From NCBI GenBank assembly GCA_016717335.1, contig JADKFS010000001.1, positions 1,612,001 to 1,676,000 of the forward strand: a stretch of DNA of 64,000 nucleotides. Reading direction: 5' to 3'. The DNA comes from Candidatus Ribeiella danica. Its GTDB lineage: Bacteria; Chloroflexota; Chloroflexia; Chloroflexales; Roseiflexaceae. The notes under the pieces are model-generated. The model was given only the letters and a program-made list of their open reading frames with translations. It had not been told where the DNA came from and searched no databases. Within the stretch, counting starts at the first letter, position 1; every line of letters begins with the position of its first letter. Both the position numbers and the translations under genes were made by a program. Shown here in pieces: positions 8,543 to 16,906 of this stretch.

Positions 8543-8606
8543 ATCCCCGCCTCAACGAAGCGGGGATTCGCGCCGGAGCGACGATCGCGGATCGTCGCTC
8601 CGGCGC
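8543..8606. terminator. Two tandem hairpins after the SRPBCC gene
   Basis: The first is an 8-bp stem ATCCCCGC/GCGGGGAT (8543-8550, 8560-8567). The second is a perfect 17-bp stem (8570-8586 with 8590-8606) with loop GCG. There is no strong T run, so termination is plausible but unproven. Confidence 0.55.
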
Positions 8607-8639
8607 TCTGCATACTGCATACCGGCCAGGAGATGAACC

Positions 8640-9656
8640 ATGCCGAGAAAACCTCTACTCGCATACCTCGTCGTCGCCGCGCTGCTGATCGCCGGCTGCG
8701 ACCCGACAGCTTCGTCGAGCCAGCCGACCGCGGAGGCGAGTCTGCCGACGGCAGAGAGCCCGGCCGCCGCGGCGCTGGCGACCGAGTCGTCTACGAGCGC
8801 GGCCACCGCGACGGCCAGCCCGACCGCGACGGCGGCGCTTACCGACACGCTGCAGATCGAGCGGATCACGATCAACGCGGCCGGCGAGCTCGAACCGTCC
8901 GTCATCACGGCGACGGCCGGCCTGTCGATCGAGCTGACGCTGGTGAACCGCAGCGAGGCCGACGCGCTGCTAACGTTCGATCTCGCGCCGGCGGGGGCGC
9001 TCGGCATCCCGCTGCCGGGCGCGCCGAGCAGCGCCGCCGCGACGCTGCCCACACAAACTGAGACGGCCGTCGTCACTCCGACGGCCGCGGCCGGGCCGAC
9101 CGCTGTGCCCGAGCCAACCGCCCGGCTGATCCTGGTGCCGACCTTTAGCGCCACCAGCGTCGGCTCGACCACCACGGCGGCGACCAGCACGGCCACGGCA
9201 TCCCCCACGCCCAGCGCCACGCCAACCGCAGTCGTGACGGCGACCGCTATGCCCACCTCGGGGCCGGGCGGAGCGCAGGCCGAGCGGATCATCCGGCTGC
9301 GCTACGACCAGCCGGGCAGCTACGAGGTGCGCTGCGCGCCGCCTGGGGCGGCGGAGCCGGCCGGCTGCATCGGCACCGTCACGATCGCGGTCGTGCCGCC
9401 AGGCAGCGCCCCGGCGCCCTCGGCCACGCCGGCCGAGAGCAGCTCCACCATCGTGCCAATCGCGAGCACGTCCACCGTCACGCCGCCCGAGGGCACCGCT
9501 ACCGTCACGCCGCCCGAGGGCACCGCCACCATCACCGGCACGGCTATCGTCAGCGGCACCGCGACGCTGACCGTCACCGCCCTGGCGACTGCGGAAGCCG
9601 CCGGCACGCCCACCGCGACCACCGTCGTGACGACAACCGCGACGAGCGTGCCGTAG
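8640..9656 (+). CDS. Thr/Ala/Pro-rich lipoprotein with split cupredoxin-like segments
   Basis: The 338-residue protein opens with a lipoprotein signal (LLAYLVVAALLIAGC) whose lipobox cysteine is at about residue 20. Residues about 70-115 (LQIERITINAAGELEPSVIT, then IELTLVNRSEADALLTFDL) and about 220-255 (RIIRLRYDQPGSYEVRC, then GCIGTVTIAV) resemble the first and last strands of a cupredoxin-like fold. A Thr/Ala/Pro-rich stretch of about 100 residues separates them. The copper-type His ligand is not visible in the last part. The tail is a Thr-rich low-complexity stretch with repeats of VTPPEGTAT. It is probably anchored to the outer face of the membrane. Function is unknown. Confidence 0.75.
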   Translation: MPRKPLLAYLVVAALLIAGCDPTASSSQPTAEASLPTAESPAAAALATESSTSAATATASPTATAALTDTLQIERITINAAGELEPSVITATAGLSIELTLVNRSEADALLTFDLAPAGALGIPLPGAPSSAAATLPTQTETAVVTPTAAAGPTAVPEPTARLILVPTFSATSVGSTTTAATSTATASPTPSATPTAVVTATAMPTSGPGGAQAERIIRLRYDQPGSYEVRCAPPGAAEPAGCIGTVTIAVVPPGSAPAPSATPAESSSTIVPIASTSTVTPPEGTATVTPPEGTATITGTAIVSGTATLTVTALATAEAAGTPTATTVVTTTATSVP

Positions 9657-9669
9657 CCGGCGGAGCGTC

Positions 9670-9800
9670 CCTCACCCCCTGCCCCCTCTCCCGCCGGGAG
9701 AGGGGGTTTCATGGTTCGGTAGAGCGGTTGCGGCGAAGCCGCAACCGCTCTACCGAACAGCGTTCCCCCGCCCCTGGCAGGGGCGGGGGCAGGGGGTGGG
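9670..9800. repeat. Palindrome of the RRA-triloop family with both outer arms
   Basis: A perfect 21-bp stem (9714-9734 with 9738-9758) and loop GAA. The left arm is CCCTCACCCCCTGCCCC with a CTCCCGCCGGGAG hairpin; the right arm is CCCCCGCCCCTGGCAGGGGC followed by GGGGGTGGGG. It lies between the lipoprotein and the convergent lutC. Confidence 0.85.
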
Positions 9801-9888
9801 GTGATCCGGCACAGCCCTGCGCCATAAACGAAAAACCGCCCCGAAAGGAGCGCCAGAGCGGCGAGCGCGGAGACGGCGCCCGGCGCGC

Positions 9889-10587
9889 CTAGCCGATCAG
9901 CACGACATGGAGCTCGCGCGGGCCGTGCGCGCCCAGCACCAGCGTCTGCTCGATATCGCCGGTGCGGCTCGGCCCGCTGATCAGCGTGAGGTTGCTGCTG
10001 TCGGCGAACATATCCGGTCCGTGCCGCTCCTGGAGCGCCGCCAGCGCCGCGCCAAGCCCGCGCACGATCGTATCGGCGCGCAGCACCGCGATGTGGACCG
10101 GGGCGACCAGCGAGGCCAGCCGGCCGCGCCCGGCGCCGCTGCGCAGCACCAGCGTGCCGCTCTCGGCGATGCCCGCGTCGGCGCCGGAGATGCAGGCCTG
10201 GGCCGGCTCCAGCTCCTGCAGCCGCTCGGCCCGGCCGGGCCCGCCGATCCGACCGTCGAGCGCCCGCACGCCCAGATCGGCCAGCAGCGCGTCGAGGCCT
10301 GGCAGCCCGATCTGCTCGCGCTCCCAGGCGACGACCGCCGTCGCGCCGGAGCGCCGGAGCAGGGCGCCGATCGTCGCCAGCGCCTGCGCGTCGTCGGCGC
10401 AGCGGTGCGTGTGGCCCTCCAGCCGCGCCAGCTCCTCCGCGAACTGCCCCACGAGGTCGGCCTGGGCCGGGTGGACGAACGGCGGCGGCGCGTGCGGCGC
10501 GCGGCCCGCCTCGGCGGCGAGCGCTTCCCGGCTGCTCGCCAGGCTCGCGCGAATCCTGGCGAGCATACGCTCGCGATCGTCAGACAT
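9889..10587 (-). CDS. lutC: LUD-domain protein, LutC/YkgG type
   Basis: The 232-residue protein has the LUD fold signature at its C-terminal half (ADAGIAESGTLVLRSGAGRG, then SLVAPVHIAVLRADTIV). In LutABC systems this subunit acts with LutA and LutB in oxidation of L-lactate to pyruvate. The start is taken at 10587, where GGAGGTGGAGCGCG gives a ribosome site. It overlaps the 3' end of the terC-like gene by eight bases, so translation is probably coupled. It is the last gene of the minus-strand lut operon. Confidence 0.85.
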   Translation of the reverse strand: MSDDRERMLARIRASLASSREALAAEAGRAPHAPPPFVHPAQADLVGQFAEELARLEGHTHRCADDAQALATIGALLRRSGATAVVAWEREQIGLPGLDALLADLGVRALDGRIGGPGRAERLQELEPAQACISGADAGIAESGTLVLRSGAGRGRLASLVAPVHIAVLRADTIVRGLGAALAALQERHGPDMFADSSNLTLISGPSRTGDIEQTLVLGAHGPRELHVVLIG

Positions 10588-11344
10588 CGCGCTCCACCTC
10601 CGCGGCGCGGCTGCTGGCAAGCCAGGAGCGCGACCGCGCCACCAGCACCGTCACAGCCATGATGCCGACCGAGATCACAAACTTCACCAGATCGCCGATC
10701 TCGACATGCAGCCACAGCTTCAGCAGTAGCTCCACGCCGATCGCCAGCAGCAGCAGGTAGGCAGCGTGCTCCAGCGTGGGCTCCCACTCGATCATGCGCG
10801 TGAAGATCGTCGCGCCGAAGCGGATGATCACGATCCCGATCCCGACGCCCACGATCACCACCCACAGGCGATCCGAGAGCGCGACCGCCGCGACTACGTT
10901 GTCCAGGCTGAAGGCCATGTCGGCCAGGTTGAGCGCCAGCACCACGCTCCAGAAGCCGCGCTGGTGGTGCAGGGGCAAGTGGCCCTGCTTGGCCTGGCGC
11001 TCCTCCTGAAGCAGCTCGACGAAGTGCCACCCGCCCAGGTAGAGCAGGTAGAGTGCGCCGATCGCCTGGACCCACGACAGCCCCACGATCACGCTCGCCA
11101 GCGCCAGCATCAGGATGCGCCCGGCGTAGGCGCCGAACAGCCCAACCTTCAGCGCCGCGTCGCGCTGCGACCCGAGCGCCCGGTCGGTCCAGCCGAAGGC
11201 GCCGCGGAGCCGCGCCGGCCACGGGGTCGTGCGATCGTCCGGCAAGTGCGCGACCATCGCGCCCATCACCGCGGCGTTATCGATCGACAGAATGCACTCC
11301 AGAAAGACAAGCTGAACAATCGTCGTAAGGATCGTGAAATCCAC
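10580..11344 (-). CDS. TerC family integral membrane protein
   Basis: The 254-residue protein has about seven membrane segments and the TerC signature near the start (LVFLECILSIDNAAVMGAMV) and a second Asp-bearing segment (LNLADMAFSLDNVVAAVAL). The family is linked to tellurite resistance and to metal (manganese or calcium) handling at the membrane. The start is GTG with GGAAGG eight bases upstream. It lies 60 bp after lutB and overlaps lutC, so it is built into the lut operon. Why a TerC protein should travel with lactate oxidation is not clear; metal supply to the Fe-S complex is only a guess. Confidence 0.88.
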   Translation of the reverse strand: MDFTILTTIVQLVFLECILSIDNAAVMGAMVAHLPDDRTTPWPARLRGAFGWTDRALGSQRDAALKVGLFGAYAGRILMLALASVIVGLSWVQAIGALYLLYLGGWHFVELLQEERQAKQGHLPLHHQRGFWSVVLALNLADMAFSLDNVVAAVALSDRLWVVIVGVGIGIVIIRFGATIFTRMIEWEPTLEHAAYLLLLAIGVELLLKLWLHVEIGDLVKFVISVGIMAVTVLVARSRSWLASSRAAEVERDV

Positions 11345-11404
11345 ATTGATGACCTTCCGAATTGCCTGGAACAGACCGTGGCCACATCTGCGCCCGCCGC
11401 ACCC

Positions 11405-12814
11405 TCACGTCCGATCCTGCTCGTCCCAGAGCTCAGTAAACGATGTTGGCGCGAAGGCCGGGAAGTCGCGCTGGCTGGTCCAGCCGCTCAGCGGCGGCGG
11501 CAGCCAGCCAATCTGCCCGCGGATGGCGATCAGGCGGCTGCCCAGCGAGGCCAGCCGGCCGCCCATACGGTAGAGCGACGGGTTGGTCATCATTGTCCTC
11601 CAGCCCGCGAACGCGGCGCGCTCGGCCGGGTCGCCGCGGCCCTGCGCCACCGCGTCGGCGCGCAGGCGCAGCAGCAGATCGGGCAGCGCGATCCGGACCG
11701 GGCAGGCCTCCTGGCACGCACCGCACAGGCTGCTGGCCTGCGGCAGCTTGTCGACGTCCGGCAGATCGGGCTGCAGCAGCGGCGTCAGCACCGCGCCGAT
11801 CGGCCCGGAGTACACGCCGCCGTAGGCGTGGCCGCCGATCGACTGGTAGACCGGGCAGTGATTCAGGCAGGCGCCGCAGCGGATGCACATCAGCGCCTCG
11901 GCGTACTGGCCGCCCAGGATCTTCGAGCGCCCGTTGTCCAGCAGCACCAGGTGAAACTCCTCGGGGCCGTCCGGCTCATCCGGGCGGGCCGGGCCGGCGA
12001 CGATCGTCGTGTAGACCGAGAGCTTCTGCCCGGTCGCCGAGCGCGCCAGCACCTGCAGCAGCACGCCCAGGTCGTCGAGCGTCTCGACCACCCGCTCGAT
12101 CCCCATGATCGCGACGTGGATGCGCGGGCAGGTGGTCGTCAGCCGGGCGTTGCCCTCGTTCGTGACCAGCGCGATCGCGCCGCTCTCGGCCACGCCGAAG
12201 TTGACACCGCTGATGCCCATATCGGCGCGCAGAAACTGCTGGCGCAGCGCGCGTCGGGCCGCCTGAGTCATCGTGGGGATGTCGTCGGTCGGCGGCATGC
12301 CCAGGTGCTGCTCGAACAGCGCCGAGACCTGCTGGCGGGTCTTGTGGACCGCCGGCGCAATGATGTGCGAGGGCGACTCGCCGGCGAGCTGCACGATGTA
12401 CTCGCCCAGGTCGGTCTCGACGACTTCGAGCCCGGCCTGCTCCAGCGCCGGGTTGAGCCGGATCTCCTCGGTCGCCATCGACTTCGACTTAACGATCAGC
12501 CGCGCGCCGCGCGATAGCGCCAAGTCGGCGATATAGCGCCGGGCCGCCTCGGCGTCTGCGGCCCAGCAGACCTGGCCGCCGCGCGCCTCGACCTGGCCGG
12601 CCAGCCGATCGAGCAGCTCGTCCAGGCGCGCGAGCGCCCCGGCGCGGATGGCGCGGGCCTGGTCGCGCAGACCGTCCGAGTCGGTCAGCGCCGCAAGCGC
12701 GCGCGCGCGCGCCCCGATAAAATGGCTGATCGTGCGGCCCAGCGCCCCCTGCAGCGTCTCGTCGCGCAGCGCGCCCTCGACCCGGTCGTAAAATGGAATT
12801 GCCTGAGTCGTCAC
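11405..12814 (-). CDS. lutB: LutB/LldF iron-sulfur subunit of lactate oxidation
   Basis: The 469-residue protein has an N-terminal LUD domain followed by two 4Fe-4S motifs: CIRCGAC beginning at Cys310 with CP following, and CGACQEACP beginning at Cys364. This is the standard LutB layout and length. The preferred start is GTG at 12814 with AGAGG about nine bases upstream; it begins VTTQAIPFYDRVEG. The same frame stays open upstream through an octamer repeat tract for about 130 codons, which I do not regard as coding. lutA lies upstream, separated by the 437-bp repeat region, and the terC-like gene lies downstream. Confidence 0.9.
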   Translation of the reverse strand: MTTQAIPFYDRVEGALRDETLQGALGRTISHFIGARARALAALTDSDGLRDQARAIRAGALARLDELLDRLAGQVEARGGQVCWAADAEAARRYIADLALSRGARLIVKSKSMATEEIRLNPALEQAGLEVVETDLGEYIVQLAGESPSHIIAPAVHKTRQQVSALFEQHLGMPPTDDIPTMTQAARRALRQQFLRADMGISGVNFGVAESGAIALVTNEGNARLTTTCPRIHVAIMGIERVVETLDDLGVLLQVLARSATGQKLSVYTTIVAGPARPDEPDGPEEFHLVLLDNGRSKILGGQYAEALMCIRCGACLNHCPVYQSIGGHAYGGVYSGPIGAVLTPLLQPDLPDVDKLPQASSLCGACQEACPVRIALPDLLLRLRADAVAQGRGDPAERAAFAGWRTMMTNPSLYRMGGRLASLGSRLIAIRGQIGWLPPPLSGWTSQRDFPAFAPTSFTELWDEQDRT

Positions 12815-12847
12815 CCTGCAGCCTCTTCTAGCGATGGGCGGAAGACG

Positions 12848-13003
12848 ATGGACCCGAGACCAAGGACGATGGACGATGGACCGGAGACCAAGGACGATGG
12901 ACGATGGACCCGAGACCAACGACGATGGACCGGAGACCAACGACGATGTGCCGGAGACCAAGGACCAAAGACCAACGACCAAAGACCAAAGACGGTGGCG
13001 GAA
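12848..13003. repeat. Degenerate GACGATGGAC / GAGACCAAGGAC repeat tract
   Basis: Imperfect tandem copies of units such as GACGATGGACCGGAGACCAA are followed by shorter GACCAAAGACCAACGACC units. A closely related GACCAAAGACCAACGACCAA sequence occurs inside hutH at 41392-41411. The tract lies directly before the lutB start on the minus strand. Confidence 0.8.
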
Positions 13004-13020
13004 GTAAGCCACCCTGTCAC

Positions 13021-13203
13021 CTTGTCTCCTTGTCTCCTTGTCTCCTTGTCTCCTTGTCTCCTTGTCTCCTTGTCTCCTTGTCTCCTTGTCTCCTTGTCTC
13101 CTTGTCTCCTTGTCTCCTTGTCTCCTTGTCTCCTTGTCTCCTTGTCTCCTTGTCTCCTTGTCTCCTTGTCTCCTTGTCGTTCCCCAAGCCCCAAGCCCCA
13201 AGT
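13021..13203. repeat. Octamer VNTR (CTTGTCTC, about 19 copies) plus CCAAGCC heptamers
   Basis: Nineteen perfect tandem copies of CTTGTCTC run from 13021 to 13172, followed by a partial copy (CTTGTC) and then three copies of a CCCAAGC-type heptamer (about 13183-13203). The tract lies between lutA and lutB, whose combined spacing is 437 bp. Such a perfect array is expected to vary in copy number between isolates. Confidence 0.95.
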
Positions 13204-13251
13204 CCCTAGCCCCACGGTCACCTTGTCACCCGCTCGCCCCACGCGCACCGC

Positions 13252-14001
13252 TCACGCCCGCGCCTCGACCATATTCGCCAGCACCTCAGCGATATGGCGC
13301 GCGCGCGTGCGCGACCCGGCCCGGCTGAGCCCGCCGGCGATCTGGGTCATACAGCTCACATCCCCCGTGACCAGCAGGTCGGTCTCGCTCGCGTGGACGG
13401 CGGCCAGCTTGCGGCCCAGCATCGCCTCGGAGATCGCGTGCTGCTTGATCGCGAACAGCCCGCCGAAGCCGCAGCACTGGTCGGCGCCGGGCAAGGCCAC
13501 CAGCTCGGCCCCCGCAACACATGACAGCAGATCGCGTGCCTGGCGTCCCAGGCCGAGGAAGCGCAGGCCGTGGCAGGCGTCGTGGTAGGCGATCCGCCCC
13601 TCGTAGCGCGCGCCGACGTCGGCCGCGCCCAGCACGTCGACCAGGTACTCGGTCAGCTCGTAGGTCCGGCCGGCCAGATCGGCGGCGGCGGCCTGGTGGC
13701 GCGTGCCGTGAAACAGCTCCTGGTAGAGGTGCCGGATCATCGCCGCGCACGAGCCGGATGGCAGCACCACGTCGCCCTGGCCGCGCAGCAGCTCGAGCGT
13801 GCGCCCGGCCACCGCGTAGGCGTCGTCGCGGAAGCCCGCGTTGAACGCCACCTGGCCGCAGCAGAGCAGCCCGCGCGGCACGTGCACCTCGCAGCCCTGG
13901 GCCTGCAGCAGCCGCGCGGCCGCCAGCCCGACGTTTGGGTAGACCTGGTCGACGATGCAGGTGACGAACAGCGCGACGCGCCGGGATGCCGACTTCGACA
14001 T
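13252..14001 (-). CDS. lutA: LutA/YkgE-type (Fe-S)-binding protein
   Basis: The 249-residue protein carries two CCG-type cysteine motifs (GLLCCGQVAFNAG near residue 47 and GADQCCGFGG near residue 175), as in LutA and the heterodisulfide-reductase-like CCG family. Together with LutB and LutC it would oxidise L-lactate to pyruvate in the cytoplasm and pass electrons to the quinone pool. GAGGGAG precedes the ATG. It is the first gene of the minus-strand lut operon. A TATAAT-like -10 for this strand lies at 14049-14054. Confidence 0.9.
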   Translation of the reverse strand: MSKSASRRVALFVTCIVDQVYPNVGLAAARLLQAQGCEVHVPRGLLCCGQVAFNAGFRDDAYAVAGRTLELLRGQGDVVLPSGSCAAMIRHLYQELFHGTRHQAAAADLAGRTYELTEYLVDVLGAADVGARYEGRIAYHDACHGLRFLGLGRQARDLLSCVAGAELVALPGADQCCGFGGLFAIKQHAISEAMLGRKLAAVHASETDLLVTGDVSCMTQIAGGLSRAGSRTRARHIAEVLANMVEARA

Positions 14002-14048
14002 GCTCTGGGCTCCCTCGCAGGGCTGGCTGAACAGCGTGGATCGCGGCT

Positions 14049-14089
14049 ATTATACTATACCGCCGAGGACATGCTCCCCATGCTATAAT
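14049..14089. promoter_or_regulatory. Divergent -10 elements between lutA and the ABC-2 permease
   Basis: On the minus strand TATAAT lies at 14054-14049, 48 bp before lutA. On the plus strand TGCTATAAT (extended -10, hexamer 14084-14089) lies 55 bp before the permease start. No good -35 hexamers are visible, so these would be extended -10 or activator-dependent promoters. Confidence 0.5.
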
Positions 14090-14143
14090 ATTCGCCGCGG
14101 GCGCGGTCAATCTGGCCGTTCCGGCGGCAGCGAGGAGCCGATC

Positions 14144-15070
14144 ATGTCCGAGCTGAACCCGGTCCTGATCAAGGAGCTGCGCGGGCGCATGCGCGGCGCG
14201 CGCGCGTTCACGGTGCTCACGATCTACCTGCTGATCCTGAGCGGCGTCATCCTGCTCTTCTACGCCGCGATCTCCGGCGACTCGAACATGGATCTGAACA
14301 GCGGCCGCACGATCGGCAGCGATCTGTTCCAGCTGATCGCCGGCGTCGCGCTGATCGAGGTCTGCGTGATCACGCCGGCGCTGACGGCCGGCAGCATCGC
14401 CGGCGAGAAAGAGCGCCAGACCTACGACCTGCTGATCACCTCGCTGCTCTCGCCGTGGCAGATCGTCTGGGGCAAGCTCGCCGCGGCGCTCTCGTACGCG
14501 CTGATCCTGATCCTGTCGATCGTGCCGATGATGAGCCTGGCGTTCCTGTTCGGCGGCGTCAGCCCGATCGAGGTGCTGATCGCGCTGGTCGGCCTGCTGA
14601 CCACCGCGCTGTTCTACGCGACGATCGGCCTGTTCTGGTCGGCGGCGCTGCGCAGCACGCTCGGCGCGACCAGCCTGGCGCTCGGGTCGATCATGATGAT
14701 GCTGCTTGGCATCCCGTTTCTCGGGCTGATCTTCTCGCTGATCTTCGGCCGCGAGCTGTCGCCGGAGTGGATGAACTCGGCGGCGTTCGCGTACATCGCC
14801 GGGGCCTTCCTGTACAGCCACCCGTTCATCGCGCTGTACGACGCCAAGACCCAGATCGCCAGCGGCAAGAGCCCGTTCTTCACCAGCGTGCCGATCGGCC
14901 CGGACCTGTCCGCGCGCAACACCCTGCTGGCGCCCAGCCCCTGGCTCGCCTACGTGCTGCTGGCGCTGATCTTTACCGCGATCCTGCTGTTCCTGAGCGT
15001 GCGCATGCTCCAGCCCGAGCCTGCGGAGCCGCCGAGCGCGGCGGGCCGCCCGGCGCCGGCCGAAGAGTAG
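14144..15070 (+). CDS. ABC-2 type transporter permease subunit
   Basis: The 308-residue membrane protein has about six hydrophobic segments. It starts MSELNPVLIKELRGRMRGAR, the usual amphipathic start of ABC-2/NatB-like permeases. It has the conserved AGSIAGEKERQTYDLLITS helix after the second membrane segment, characteristic of this family. It would form the membrane part of an exporter. No ATPase gene adjoins it in the window, so its partner must be encoded elsewhere. GAGGAG lies six bases before the ATG, with an extended -10 at 14081-14089. Confidence 0.88.
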   Translation: MSELNPVLIKELRGRMRGARAFTVLTIYLLILSGVILLFYAAISGDSNMDLNSGRTIGSDLFQLIAGVALIEVCVITPALTAGSIAGEKERQTYDLLITSLLSPWQIVWGKLAAALSYALILILSIVPMMSLAFLFGGVSPIEVLIALVGLLTTALFYATIGLFWSAALRSTLGATSLALGSIMMMLLGIPFLGLIFSLIFGRELSPEWMNSAAFAYIAGAFLYSHPFIALYDAKTQIASGKSPFFTSVPIGPDLSARNTLLAPSPWLAYVLLALIFTAILLFLSVRMLQPEPAEPPSAAGRPAPAEE

Positions 15071-15099
15071 CACGCCGGCTGCACAACCCCGGCCTGTTT

Positions 15100-15300
15100 C
15101 CCTCACCTCCCTGCCCCCGCTCTTTTGGGGGTAGTTTTTTCCAGATAGCATCTGGACGCGATTGCCCTCTCCCCCCTACCCCCCCGCTCCCAGCGGGAGC
15201 GGGGGGATTCGTGGTGCTGTGGTGCGCTGCTCTGCAGCGCACCACAGCACCACAGGGCACACCCCCTCCCCTGACAGGGGAGCGGGTAGGGGGTGGGGTC
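15100..15300. repeat. Palindrome of the RRA-triloop family with outer arms
   Basis: A perfect 20-bp stem (15211-15230 with 15234-15253) and loop TCT (AGA on the other strand). The left arm includes CCCCCCGCTCCCAGCGGGAGCG; the right arm is CCCCCTCCCCTGACAGGGG...GGGGGTGGGG. A further partial copy (CCCTCACCTCCCTGCCCC) lies at 15101. The rest of the gap to 15439 shows no gene. Confidence 0.8.
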
Positions 15301-15439
15301 ATCTGCCGCAGCGCAATGCACAAAAACCCACCCCCGAAAGAGGGGTATCGGGGAGGGGTATGCGGCAAGCGAGCTGCTTGCAGGAAACGTCAAGACTGAT
15401 AGAGCGGGGGCGAAGCAGATGTGAAAACCGCAGGAAGCC

Positions 15440-16513
15440 TCACGCCTGCGCGGCGAGCGCGAGCGCCCCATTCTTGGGGCGCAGCTCGCGCAGGCGCGCG
15501 AGCGAGTCGCCGGCAGCCTCGTGGACGTTGATCTCGCTGTCCTCGAGCGCAGCGATCAGCGCGGACAGCACCTCCGAGGTGGCGGCCATAACCCCTACCC
15601 GCCCGAGCGTGCGGGCGGCCGCCTCGCGGGCGTACGGGTCGGGGTCGGCGAGCAGATGGGTCAGCTGCCTCACCAGGATCGGCGCGCTGGCCAGCTCGCC
15701 CAGCTCGCCCAGCACCAGCGTGGCGGCGCAGCGCACGAAGCTGTCCTCGTTCAGCAGGCAGGCCGAGAGGTGGTCGAGCAGCTGTGGCGAGGTCATGTGC
15801 TCGCGCAGCATTCCGATCGCGCGGGCGGCGGCAACGCGCGTCTCGGCGTCGCAGTCGTGCAGGGCGACCCGGATGAGCGTCTTCTGCAGCAGCGCGCCCG
15901 GCGGCTCGGCGATCAGCCCGAGCATGCGGGCGGCTGCGGCGCGCACGTGCGCGGCGCTGTCGGTCAGCCCGTCGTGGATGAGCACAAGGTCGGCCGGGGT
16001 GTAGCGCCCGTTGCGGCTGCGCAGCGCGCGCAGCGCCTCCGAGCGCGTCTGCCAGCCGGGGTCGTTCAGCGCGCGCCGCAGCTGGCCGAACTCGCCCGGG
16101 AACATGTCCAGCTCGCGATCGAGCGTCGCGCGCAGCCACTCCTCGCGCCCGCCGTTCAGCCGCTGGCGCACCAGCGCGACCGCGTGCAGCTCGATCAGCA
16201 GCCGCTCGATCGTCGCGCGAATCTCCTTGCTGGCGCGCAGCTCGCGGTCGACTTGGGTGGCCGACTGGTAGCGCATGCGCGTGGCGCGCTGGACGATCTG
16301 GTCGGCGCCAGGGGTGTGTGCGATCGCCGCCAGCGTGAGCACGGCCGCGATCGGCTCGCGCTGAAAGGCCTCCAGAAACGGCTCAAGCGTTCGCGCGACC
16401 AGGAAGGAGAGCAGGCTCGGCGCGCCGGCGAGCTGGATCTCCTGACGCGGGTTGCGCGCGAAGCCGCTCATCTGCTCGGCGATCTGGCGACGCCATGTTT
16501 CCTGATCGAACAT
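15440..16513 (-). CDS. HEAT-repeat protein
   Basis: The 357-residue soluble, all-helical protein carries PBS-lyase-type HEAT repeats from about residue 165 onward (for example SAAHVRAAAARMLGLIAE, CDAETRVAAARAIGMLRE and DPYARETAARTLG-like units with the R-A-A-A-LG pattern). The N-terminal 160 residues are a different helical domain that I do not recognise. Such proteins are scaffolds for protein contacts. There is no catalytic motif. A strong ribosome site is not visible before ATG 16513; an extended -10 lies about 75 bp upstream. Confidence 0.8.
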   Translation of the reverse strand: MFDQETWRRQIAEQMSGFARNPRQEIQLAGAPSLLSFLVARTLEPFLEAFQREPIAAVLTLAAIAHTPGADQIVQRATRMRYQSATQVDRELRASKEIRATIERLLIELHAVALVRQRLNGGREEWLRATLDRELDMFPGEFGQLRRALNDPGWQTRSEALRALRSRNGRYTPADLVLIHDGLTDSAAHVRAAAARMLGLIAEPPGALLQKTLIRVALHDCDAETRVAAARAIGMLREHMTSPQLLDHLSACLLNEDSFVRCAATLVLGELGELASAPILVRQLTHLLADPDPYAREAAARTLGRVGVMAATSEVLSALIAALEDSEINVHEAAGDSLARLRELRPKNGALALAAQA

Positions 16514-16587
16514 GTTTGTTTGCAGCCAGGGCTCTTGCGCGATTCAACGCATGTGGAACGCCCGCGGCCTTTCCTCCAGTACAGAAA

Positions 16588-16596
16588 ATTATAGCA
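16588..16596 (-). promoter_or_regulatory. Extended -10 (TGCTATAAT) before the HEAT-repeat gene
   Basis: On the minus strand TGCTATAAT lies at 16596-16588, about 75 bp before the start codon. The same TGCTATAAT is found before the ABC-2 permease at 14081-14089. Confidence 0.5.
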
Positions 16597-16670
16597 TGTA
16601 GTGCCCTCAAAAGCTACGGGCCATTGCTTACGGGAAGGTTACAGCGGCCAAAAATAGGACTTCAGTACTA

Positions 16671-16830
16671 CTCCCCCCTGCCCCCCTGTGGGGGGTTGTC
16701 TATGGCGCAATGCTACAGGGGAGGGGGTTTCTTTTTCGTGGTTGTGGCGCGGCGGCAAAGCCGCCGCGCCACAACCACGAACGATCGCCCCCGCTCCCCG
16801 CGGGGGAGCGGGGGTCGGGGGGTGTGGGGG
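16671..16830. repeat. Palindrome of the RRA-triloop family with outer arms
   Basis: A perfect 20-bp stem (16737-16756 with 16760-16779) and loop AAA. The left arm is CCCCCTGCCCCCCTGTGGGGGG; the right arm is CCCCCGCTCCCCGCGGGGGAGCG followed by GGGGGGTGTGGGG. Between 16514 and 16906 I see no gene. Confidence 0.8.
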
Positions 16831-16906
16831 ATGGCACGACAAAGCGAGATTTCCGAACGGTAAAATGGGGTGAGGGCCAGCATAGGCCCGAGCGGGCGAG
16901 GGCGCG

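Noticed and set aside
13021..13180. A CRISPR array
   Set aside because: The repeats are eight bases with no spacers, and no cas genes are present.
12815..13201. An N-terminal extension of LutB coded by the octamer repeat
   Set aside because: The usual LutB length is reached from GTG 12814, and the octamer period would break the frame with any change of copy number.
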